Shown in pieces: positions 44,591 through 55,200 of a stretch of DNA of 64,000 bases. The stretch is taken from NCBI RefSeq assembly GCF_040954645.1, contig NC_092803.1:66808427-66872426 (forward strand), written 5' to 3'. The stretch comes from Diabrotica undecimpunctata. Lineage: Eukaryota > Arthropoda > Insecta > Coleoptera > Chrysomelidae. A model generated the notes under the pieces. That model was given only the letters and a program-made list of their open reading frames with translations. It did no database searches and was not told where the DNA came from. The position numbers and the translations under genes are program-made. Positions within the stretch are counted from its first letter, which is position 1, and each line of letters begins with the position of its first letter.

Positions 44591-47300
44591 ATGCCAGTAC
44601 AATTGGACGATCTACAAATAGGATCATGGAATTCTGGCGGATTGAGACAAAAAATTAACGATCTGGATGAGTTTACCAACAGGCTCAATCTAGACGTTGT
44701 AGCCTTACAAGAGACTTATCTTACGGAAAGGGTGAAAACCAAATTTCCGGGTTACAGCGTCTACAGGAATGACCATAGATCACGTTCTGGAGGCACGGCC
44801 ATTATGGTGAAAAAAGGAATAGAACACCAATCAATACCTACACCAGGTGGTCTGGTCACTATGGAAGCCACCATAGTTCGGATCATTACGGCCAACGACA
44901 CGCTGAAGATTGTCTCAGCTTATGTCCGACCGAATGAGCCGATCCAGGGCGAGGATCTGGACGCCATTCTTGATACAGAAGAACCAACCGTCATAATTGG
45001 TGACCTAAATGCGAGATCGCCCAATTGGTTTGACAGAACTAGTAATAGAAATGGGAGATTCTTGTGTGAATTATCTGGAAAACCAAATAAATACAGTTGT
45101 CACAGGTCCTATGGAGCCCACATGCTTCCATGGAGGGGACAGACTACCTACCTATTTGGACATTGCAATTCTTCACAACGTGGGACAACAACACGATATA
45201 ATCTCACTCAATGAAGGAGACTCCAACCACAACCTAATCGTGCTGACTCTAGGCGCCGTAGAAACAAACTACGTGCAGTTATACAAGAAAAAGAGGACAA
45301 GCTGGCCCAACTTCAAACGTATCGTCTCTGAAACAATAGGAATAGTTCCTGACATCAACAACAAACGGGAACTAGAAGAGTATGTGTTGAAATTCGAAAG
45401 AACCATACAAAATGCGCTGGAAACCAGCACAAAAAAAGAAACCTCAACAACACCCAGAGGAAGGTTCAGAGACATCAGCAACGAATTAAAAACTCTCATA
45501 AGAGAGAAAAACAGACAGCGAAGAAGGGCAAACAGGACTAGGAACATAGAAGATAAAAGAATTGCCAATGAACTAAATAGGGAGGTAAAAAAACAGCTGG
45601 AAATCCACAGAAATAACAGCTGGGACGACTTCATCCAACAGCTAGACCCTAATAAATCAGGTTTCTGGAAGCTTTCTAAAGTCTTGCGAAGGGATAAAAA
45701 GCCAATACCCACCTTACATGGGGAAAACGGCCTAGTTTACTCTGAACAAGACAAAGCGGAGGTCATGAAAGATACACTAGAAAGAGGATGCAGAAACAAC
45801 TACCATCCCGATGAAGATCCAGACTTCGAAGACGAAGTAGAAAGAAGGAGCAGACGTCTAAAGAGAAGTAGAGGCGACATAGCTCTCAGGCATACCACCC
45901 CCGAGGAAATCCAGCAGTTTATCAAAATGACCAACGCTAAGAAGGCTCCAGGCCCAGATAACATCACAAACAGGGCCTTAAAAAATCTGCCAGTGAAAGC
46001 AATCGTTCATCTAACGAACATAATCAATCATATCATAAGATTAAGATACTTTCCTGACAGGTGGAAGGAGGCCCATGTTATAATGATAGAGAAACCGGGT
46101 AAAGACGGAACTTTTCCACAGAACTACCGACCCATTAGCCTACTATCATCAGTAAGCAAAATTGCTGAGCGAGTCATCTTGGCAAGATTAAGAGAAGAAT
46201 CTGAGGCAACGGATGCAATCCCTGAAGCGCAGTTTGGATTCAGGAGCAATCACTCCTGCGAACTGCAAATACTAAGATTGACAGAGTACATCACTAAGGG
46301 GTATAATGAAAGAAAATATACAGCAACCGCCTTCTTAGATGTCAGTAAAGCCTTTGACACAGTATGGGACGACGGATTGCTGTATAAAATGAACGAAATG
46401 GGGTACAGTGAAGCGATGACATGTCTCCTCTCCTCGTACCTAGCCAACAGAAGATTCAGAGTTCGAATAGGGCCCACCCTATCCGAAGTCGGAATCATGG
46501 AGGCTGGAGTGCCACAGGGAGCCGTGCTGTCGCCTTACCTGTACACCATATACACTTCAGATACCCCTGGTGGTGATCAACATACTATGCTCAGCCTTTA
46601 CGCCGATGACACTGCTATAGCTGCTAGCAGCATAAATCCTGATCTGGCCACTAGATACTTGCAAACGGCACTAGACCATTTGCAATCTTGGTGTGTTACG
46701 TGGAAAATTGCCGTCAACCCGGACAAAATTCAGGCAGTCATGTACAAAAGACGGCACGGAATCCCCAACAGGGAACTATTTATCTTCGATACTCCGGTCG
46801 AATGGCAAGACGACGCCAAATATCTCGGAGTAACGCTAGATAAACGTCTCACCTTTACTAAACACATAAACAGAACAGTTCAAAAGGCAAAAATCCTTAA
46901 AAGTCAACTCTCCTCGCTTATAGGGAGGAAAAGTAATCTGAGGTTCAAAACGAAAATAAGAATGGCAAATGCCATCATTCTGCCAACCCTCACATACGCC
47001 TCAGCAGCGTGGGGGCATGCATGTGAAACAAACAGAAAGAAAATCCAAACTGTACAGAACTACATGATCAGAGAGGCTCTTAAAATTCCTAAATATGTAC
47101 CACTAAGGTACGTATATAGGGATTCGCAGCAAAAGAGCGTCCTGAACATGATGGTCGAACATGCATATGAGCTTTTTGAAAACCTCAGAAACCATCCGAA
47201 CCGTTCGCTAAGAGAGTTGACAAACTACGATCCTAATATAAGGACAGTACATAGACGGCCAAAACAACAGCTGGCTGGATACAGGGGAAACCCTAATTAA
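44591..47300 (+). pseudogene. ORF2 (endonuclease and reverse transcriptase) of the Jockey-type LINE, one frameshift
   Basis: ATG 44591 starts the AP-type endonuclease: GSWNSGGLRQKI, ALQETYLT, SGGTAIMVKKG, VIIGDLNARSPNWFD. A one-base change near 45065-45075 shifts the frame. Reading continues at FCNYLENQ-like sequence in the frame that runs unbroken to 47300. RT blocks: KKAPGPDNITNRALKNLP, PQNYRPISLLSSVSKIAERV, FGFRSNHSCELQILRL, AFLDVSKAFDTVWDDGLLYK, GVPQGAVLSPYLYTIYTSD, LSLYADDTAIAA with intact YADD. KYLGVTLDKRLTF and the YASAAWG block follow. No RNase H. Repair of a single base would give one ORF of about 900 residues, the usual Jockey length. Confidence 0.9.
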
Positions 47301-47961
47301 AAGTAAAGAAAGATATTCACATGAGAAGCCCTAATCTATGGCTTAGCAGATTTGGCCCACAAAAACACAAAAACACAAAAAAAAATCAAAAAACAAAAAA
47401 GAGCTTAGCTCACCAAAAAAAAACCCCAAATCCCAACCCAATCCCCCAAATTTTTCTTTTGTTTTTTTATTATTTCAGTTTTATTTATTTCACTAACCAG
47501 TTAAAAACAAAACCAAAAAACCCAAAAACATATACACGGGATGTGTGAGAGCATTATACACTTGGGAATGCACATCCTACCCACCCATTAAAACCCCTAC
47601 CCCTATTATTATTTCACCCAAAAACCCACTAACAAAAATCTGTATAGGCCAATAAAGTAAAATCAATAAACAGGACAAAATCCTAATAAGTAAAGTTACA
47701 AGGCTGAGGCCCCTCAGGCACGCCCCTAAGGAAAAAGACCCTTCAGGAATAGCCCTTCAGGACTAAGTTGCCACAGGCAACTCGCGAAAACTGAGCATCG
47801 AGGTCGTGTACGACAAGCACGGGCTCGATGGCCAGGCCTATCGATCGCCCAGTCGGCAAGGAGACCAAAACTTGTTTTGCCAAATTGACGACTGTGTGAC
47901 CGAGCACACAACAACCGAACAGGGGGCCGACAGTTTGCTGTCGACCCCCTGATCGGACACA

Positions 47962-47987
47962 TTTTTTTTTTTTTTTTTTTTTTTTTT
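47962..47987 (+). repeat. Poly(T) run in the 3' UTR
   Basis: 26 consecutive T between the 47921-47950 hairpin and GGGTCACAG. On the minus strand it looks like a poly(A) tail, but the TSD places it inside the LINE. Confidence 0.85.
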
Positions 47988-48323
47988 AGGGTCACAGAGC
48001 CCAAAGTAAAGCCATAGTAAACTCAGTAAAGTAAAAAATAGGGAGAAAAGCTACACTAAGCTACCCCTACAGATAGGTGGCCTAACCACAAGTCATGGAA
48101 AACGGAGGGTGTTTCTTTTCCCAAATCGCCCGACGTAACAGTTCAAGCCTCCTCTGCGTATGTCAGACGTAGAGGAGGGGTGGTGGAAAAACCTGGGGGT
48201 CAGATAGGTACCGAGCCAAAATGACTTGCTCTTTTGGAACGAGACCGGTCTGATCTTCGGACATGGGGGTCCCACTGTCTAGCAGTGGTACACTCATGTT
48301 CCATAGGGGTTGGGATGAACTCA

Positions 48324-48350
<27 letters not shown>
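48324..48350 (+). repeat. (TG)n tract forming the 3' end of the Jockey-type LINE
   Basis: About 13 TG units ending exactly at the right target-site duplication. Confidence 0.9.
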
Positions 48351-48354
<4 letters not shown>

Positions 48355-48363
48355 TGGTTTATA
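48351..48363 (+). repeat. Target-site duplication, right copy, of Jockey-type LINE
   Basis: GGGTTGGTTTATA, identical to 42013-42025. Confidence 0.92.
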
Positions 48364-49087
48364 AAGGAAGAAATTTTGTGTTTAACTCTAAGGGTGCTAT
48401 TACGAATTGATCGTATTGTAGTTTAACATATCCTTGAGTAAATCATTGACTTTTTAAAAAGAGAAGCTGGTATTAAGAATGACAGCAGGAATGTAGAAAT
48501 ATTAAAATGATTACTAACACAGAAATAAATGGGAAACGATTTCATAATTGTTAAGAGGGCGACTTCGATTTTAAAAAATAATTTTTTTGGTTGGAATTAA
48601 ATAGAGAATAATTGCATACTTAATAAAAATAATAAAGTTAAGCTATTTAAACCTAAGGGTATGTTATGCATATCTCAATCCATTTGTTTGACTTTGTTAA
48701 TAACAAATTAACGAGATCTAGAAACTACCACGAATGATTTTTCTCTATTCTACATTTTTTCTACCACTTTTCTACATTTACGTTATTAAAGAAATATATG
48801 TGTGCGGAGGTTGTACAGCTTTCTACCGCATCAATGGAATTAATATACCGAGACCATCTCATCCCTTGCAGTACTGCTTATCCATAGGTCGATCCCATAC
48901 ACAAGCGTAAACTATTTTAAGTCACACGCCCATTTGAGTTTAATACTACTACGTTAGACTTTTTGTTTTCTGTCCGGATTTTGAACTATCAATCCACTAG
49001 GACTGGACTACTCAAAGTGAAAGGAGTGCGTTTTTCTCACCAGACCCACTTGACAGAATGACTGAGGGAATATAAAATAAAATAAAA
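48364..49087. other. Downstream flank of the beta-glucosidase gene, no gene recognised
   Basis: AT-rich, no coding motif. The host gene's polyadenylation signals lie at its right edge. Confidence 0.6.
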
Positions 49088-49110
49088 TTTATTTATAAAT
49101 CATATTTATT
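49088..49110 (-). terminator. Polyadenylation signals of the beta-glucosidase gene
   Basis: Two AATAAA hexamers on the minus strand, at 49110-49105 and 49093-49088, 14 and 31 bases past the TAA stop at 49126-49124. Confidence 0.7.
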
Positions 49111-49123
49111 AATATAAAATGAA

Positions 49124-49253
49124 TTAAAAGTCGGCACACGTTTCTACCAAGCATCTTGTGGCTATGACATTCTTATAAAACATTGCAGATGGTCTTGCTG
49201 TTCTTGTTCTGTTTACAGAACTAAAATCTACTTCATAGAGTCCATATTTTTGG
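49124..49253 (-). CDS. GH1 beta-glucosidase, terminal exon
   Basis: Acceptor TTATTATAG before CC at 49253; stop TAA at 49126-49124. Encodes [33 protein letters not shown] and a short Cys-containing tail. Confidence 0.92.
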
Positions 49254-52200
49254 CTATAATAAAATATGGATTACTTTCTAGATTTCTACGCAACCAGATT
49301 ACTTTACTTACCCGAAACCCGAAGTCCACTCAAAATTATCCATAACACTCCACACAGTGTATCCCAAGATGCTCACATTATCCTTTTCCATGGCGTCTCT
49401 CAAGGCACTTAAATAACCCTAAAAATAAGGTAAAGTATGTAAGGAGTAACCTTTTTTTAACTTATTTCTTGTATATAGTATATATAGTTTTTTATATTTT
49501 CTTGTATATAGTATTTATTATTTAGAGAAAATTGACTGTTGTTTCTACTAGACAAGGCGAAAAGCTAGGGTTCGTTCGGAAAAATATTCCCATGACATTT
49601 TTTTACATAACCACTTTCATGAGATACCCATAATCAGGTTCAAGAGATCACCCAAGCGAAAAGTTGTTCAAATTTTTTTAAAAAAATTGTAACAATCGAT
49701 TTTTTCGGAACGGACAATTTTTTTTAAAATTTTTTGGATTATTCTAAACCAAATAGGTCTCTTGTAGTTTTTTTGTAAACTTGATCGTTTTTGAGTTATA
49801 AATAATTTAAAACTGAGAAAAACGTAAGATTACGGTTTTCAAGCTCAAAAACACAAGTAAACAACATTATTTTTAAATTCACCAAGGATCTGAATTCAAG
49901 CTCGAACCTTGTTCAATCATTGCCTCGATAAGTATTTTGGGCCTATTTTATTTTAAAACATTGATTTTTAATAGTTAATAAAAAGCTTGACAGGACGTTT
50001 AATAGTTATTTATTCGCCAAGGTATTACTAACATTATTACGCCCAGAGAGCAATATAATCCAGCCAGAAGAGGAGTGGTACACACAAAATATGCATATAT
50101 ATTTTGTAGGTGCAGTAAAATAAAAAGTAAAAATGTCTCAGTTTTAATTTTTAGATTATGTGAAATGAAAAATAAAATCTTGTATATACCACTGGTGTTA
50201 CCGGATGATTACGCCCATCGAGCAATATCCATCCTTCAGACCAGAGGACCTCTATCTGGACTATGTTGCTCTGTGGGCGTAATCTTAATATCATTATTGG
50301 TGCATAAATAACTATTAAACCATTGTTTTTAATTTATAATGAAGCGCGTATGGTATGGCGGGCGCTCATTTCATAATTTAAACCAGCAAAAATTTGTGCC
50401 CTAGATCTTGTTTATCTCTTATACACGCCGCATCCCGAGCGCCAGACTTGTGATAAGCGTTTCATTACCGATTAAAAAGCAATGTTTTAAAATAAAATAG
50501 ACCCAAAATACTTGCCTTAAATTTTTTACTCATTTTGTTTACATTTCTGTAGAACTTTCGAGTTTCGTTTTGATTTCTTAGCCATTCTATGTTTTCTAAC
50601 TGCTTTTCTGCAAATTACCTTTCCGGATAAGATTCCGGATAAACAGGCTTATTATTCATCTTTGTACAGACATAGATTTTACTTTAGGTATAGTCCACAT
50701 TCGCTCCCATTTTATCCGAAATGTGGACACAAAAGTGGTGCATTTTAATGTAACTTACTACGAGATAAGTTACGAACGAAATAAATCGTTTCCAATCTAA
50801 ATTTTATGGGACGAAGGAGAAAGGCTTTTAAGATCATTTTCTGCTGAAATATTGCAAAATAGTTTACATACAGCGTAAACGCCCAAAAAAAATGTCGCAA
50901 AAACATTTTAAACACGGTTTTATATTCTGACGAATGAAAACAAAATGATGGTTGTGTGCAAGACAGCTTTCATGGATGCTTTGGGTATAACAAGGAGGTG
51001 TATTATGTTTTAGTATAAGAAAATTTTGTGCTTATCAAAAAAACATTCTAAGCAGAGAAATTGTTGGTCACAGACTTGGCACTTAGTGGTAACTTGCTTA
51101 GTTTTATTTATTTCATACTGTCGTCCATGGTCATCTTTATTTCGTTGGTAACAAATTACGCACCGACTTTTTTTTACCTGCTTGAATAAATTTATGTTCT
51201 GATGGTGTGTTGTGGGGAGTATAACTTTGTTTACCTTTTGAAAGTAGTTTCAAGCACAATTTTTTTTTTGACATCTGTTATACTTATACTTTCTGGTACA
51301 GTTTTTAGTTGGTCTTACTGGGTTTAGTTTACAGTCTTTTAGTTGGTATGTCACTGCTGTTCCGTGAACTCTCTGTTTCGTAGTCAGGATCTTCTTCAGA
51401 CTCATTCTCAAATGGATCATCATTATCATTACTCATATCTGATATTTCATCCCATAATGCATGAAGCCGGGCCTTTTCTCTCTCATCTTCTGCTAAATGT
51501 GCCTATCTTCTAGATATGTTGGCGACCACATTGACCCATCTTATTCTATTCACAGCAGGTCGAAATAGATCAGTTGACGTTAGACCAGTCCACTTCCTAA
51601 GATTGGCCAGCCAGGATATACGTCTACGTCCATTGCTTCTCTTACCCTCAATCTTGCCTTGTAGAATCAACTCTTTCTCATATATAATGACATTTTATAC
51701 ACTTATACAAGAAAAACTGCTTTTTTTTTTCTAGACTGCAAGACTAGTCAATAGACTATACAAGTCTAGACCGTGTATCCGTACTTATACACGCGGCATT
51801 GAATAAAAAAATGCTTTTCCAGGCCACGTGGAAAGTTTCGAACGTAGATTTGAAGTTCGAATCGGTTTGTAAATGCCCCTTTGTCCGCTTCTTGTCGATC
51901 AACGATGATAGGTATAATAAAAGGTTGAAGTTGTGGAGTAAAAGTGTTGATTTATTGACAGCTACTGGTAATTACACAATATGATGTTCGTTAGGTAACT
52001 ACTTATGATTGACTGTTGTAGACTGCGCTCACATGAGCTTCAATCCCCAATTTATAATCTCACAAATAATTCATTCCTCAGCACAGAGGTTATTGCTTCC
52101 TATCATACCATACCAACTTTGCACTATTAGCTTACATTACAATTTAATCTAGGCCATCATTGCAATACTTAGGAAGTTTAATTAGAAAAAATATATTATT

Positions 52201-55200
52201 CGACAATTTATTAACAGGTGAATGGACTTTAATTATTAAAATATTACTCGATATCAATTTCACAATGTCACTTATACACGGTGAAACTATAATAGATTAA
52301 GAAGTTAAGAATAATGTGAGATTACAAATTAAGGGGTTAATTTGTGATTGAACACCACGTGTATATTTTTCGTACACTACTCAAACTACAAAAAATATAA
52401 TTAAATTATTTAAGCAATATATTTAAGGTATATTGATAAACAATTTTAAATACATTTTCATAAAAAAATTAGTGTGGCGCACAGGACCCTTATGGTGAAT
52501 TTGGTGTGGCAGTCAAAATGTTAATTAACCACTTTTGAATAATTAAAAGTGTTTCTATTTTTTTTGTCATCTCACTCTATTATTTTATCTCCTTTGTTAA
52601 ATTTTTTGACTAATGGTTGTATTATTTCAATAAAATAAATAATAATGTTCGTAAGTTATTATCGTAATGTTCGTAAGTTATTTGCAATGTGGACAAACTC
52701 CATTTGATATTTTCATAAAGTACAATATCCAAATATTTTTCTATAATTACTTAGTTATTTTTGAAAAAAATTGTATATTAACTCGTAGTTATCATATAAA
52801 TGTAATAGAAAAGAACAATTATTTTTTTGTTTGTATGATACAGGTTATTCGTTTTTTTTTCGATTACTAAAAATTTATTCTTGATCTTTACCACTTGAAC
52901 CTGATTATGTTGTATCTCATGAAAGTGATTATGTAAAAAATCCCATTGGAATATTTTTCCAAACGAACTCGAGCTTTTCTCCTTTTCTATACTGTTTCTG
53001 CATGTTTCATTTATTAAATTTTTTACACAGTGCACTTTTTTAACGCTATTAGGTTCTTCGTATTTCGTTTCACTTATGTTTTGTCTTTTGTTAGTTTTAT
53101 ACTTTCGGATTCAAATAGTTTTCTTAATATATCTAGAAAATATTTTTATTTCATTTTGAGGCTTGATTATTTGTAATCAATTTTTAGCGATCTATTTTTT
53201 ATCAAATTTTTTATTTGGTTACAGAAAAAAATAAAAAAAAAATCAAAAACCATAAAATAATTGCAACATTAAAAAATATACTTGGCCCGCTGGATTACAA
53301 CAATAATCTTTGGTCAGTGAAATTAGCTCACCATAACAAAATTCAAAAGAAGACATGTCTTAATAATTTAATAACTTACTCTAATATAGAAGATTCTTCT
53401 ATCATCTTTATCGCCATAAGAAGGATAACCATTTTCTGTTACTAGAATTCCAGGATTGTTATATTTATCCTTAATCCAGTTGACTAAATACCTTGCAGTC
53501 CATGGGACTACCTATAAAAAGTGGCCTAAGTAAGAAACGTAATATATATGAAGATTGGGCGTCAGTATTACGTAGTGCTAAAAGTAATTTTTTATATATC
53601 AAACAAATTGATAACAAAGCATTATTTATTCAGAAAATAATAGTTTCTTCAAAAATACATAAGAAGTACTAAGTACTATTATTTGTCAGCAACAATGAGT
53701 ATAAAGGCACAATAAATAGATGGATATTCTCAGTAGCAACCAATAGCAATAAGCAGAAGATCCCAAATAATCCTAACACGTCTCAGATTGAGCCATAGTA
53801 CTTATTTTTACTTGTTGTGTATATTGACTGTTGGAGATCCCTTATTAAGCCTTTTAATTCCAATACAGCTTTTGGATCATCCTCATGCCACCCTCATTTC
53901 ACCAAGACCAATCTCCCTTACCGCCTATATTTACACATCATGTCTTACATTATCAAAAGTTTTTTGGCAGTCTGTGTCTCCCGTTCTCCCTTTACATTTG
54001 TTATAAATCAGCTTATAATTTACTTTTAAGAACGTTTTGAGTACGTGTCATTAAGTTGATTAGGTGATGATCTTTGCAGCGACTGGCGATTTTGCCATTA
54101 TTGTATATGTTATTAAAGAGTTTGTATAGGTACTTATATTGAAGAGTTTAACTATTTCTGCATCAGCGTTGTCGGGTTCTACAGATTTATTATTTTTTAA
54201 ATTTGCGATCGCGTATTTTACTTCTATTCTAATATTGGTGGACCAGTTGAATATGTATTTTCATTCGTAGTAGCGAAGTTATGATCGCCACAGAGAAGGT
54301 CTAGTATATATTGTTATGATTCATTTTATCCGCCAAAGATAAAATTAAAATTACTAAATAGACCATCTAAATAGATTTTCAAGATATCCTGGAGAGTTGT
54401 TATGCTATGTAAAAATAAAAAAATAATATTGGTTTGCTCTTAATATTTCAAAGTATAAAATATTGAGAGGCTTAGAAGAGGGAGATTGGAGAGATAGGAA
54501 AAGATGGAGGCTGAAATGCGGGAAGCGGCAATCGCCGTAGGACCCCCGTTATGTGATGATGATAAAATATTAAACAAATAATTCACCTGATAAACTATGA
54601 AAGATATTTCAAAGAAATGAAAGTCCATTATCTTTGGATTACCTGTAGTAAACAAAATTTAAGATATGCATAAATTATTTTCTTTGTAAAATATATTTGA
54701 GTGAACGTAGTGAATTGAACAATACGACCGGGTTTTCCAAATGGACTTGTACAGTGAATAAAGACAATAGGGTAGAATTTAGAAATTATATTTCTCCGTT
54801 AGTTTTTAAGAATTTGTAGAAACGATTAACATGTTAATAGTTTTTAGGAAAGTTATAATTGTAGTTAAGGTTGTTGTTTGTTATCTAAATGGGGATAAAT
54901 ATGACAAACTTTGATTGGCAAAGAGTGAAAAAAAGTGGGAGAGATAGATGAATGAGAGTTTAGCTAGATTTTAGAGGAAAAAAAGATCTTCGGTTGTTTT
55001 CCAAGGGTGCAAGGCGAACAGTCGTAGTTCTTTGGCGGTTCCCAAGGGATAGTAAGCATTAGAAGTGAATGTTTGTGAGTTTTCGTGGACTAAGTGTATC
55101 CTGACGGAAGCTGATCCAGTAAAATATTGTAAGTCATACTTTTCTGCTTATATATTCCAAGAGTCACTGTTCAGGCCGGAACGAGAGATTTAGTTTATCG

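Larger units (their letters stand above)
42026..48350 (+). mobile_element. Full-length Jockey-type non-LTR retrotransposon (6.3 kb)
   Basis: Flanked by a perfect 13-bp duplication. Order: 5' UTR (42026-42477), ORF1 (42478-44488), ORF2 (44591-47300), an unusually long 3' UTR (47301-48350) with an internal T-run and several GC-rich hairpins, and a (TG)n end rather than poly(A). It is clearly GC-richer than its surroundings and has only one nonsense and two frameshift defects, so it is a recent insertion. ORF2 has no RNase H, as expected for Jockey. Confidence 0.9.
47301..48350 (+). other. Structured 3' UTR of the Jockey-type LINE
   Basis: Contains at least five perfect or nearly perfect hairpins: AGTTGCC/GGCAACT (47766-47782), CATCGAG/CTCGATG (47796-47830, with an inner GTCGT/ACGAC), AGGGGG-CGACAG/CTGTCG-CCCCCT (47921-47950), CCTCCTCT-CGT/ACG-AGAGGAGG (48148-48178) and CCACTG/CAGTGG (48272-48288). 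A 26-base T-run interrupts it. LINE RTs are known to recognise 3' structures, so this may be the RT-recognition region; that is inference. Confidence 0.8.

Noticed and set aside
47962..48350. Separate minus-strand element with poly(A) tail
   Set aside because: The 13-bp duplication at 42013 and 48351 places this region inside the Jockey-type LINE.
52470..52490. LTR retrotransposon primer-binding site (TGGCGCACAGG)
   Set aside because: No LTR pair, target duplication or gag-pol sequence nearby.
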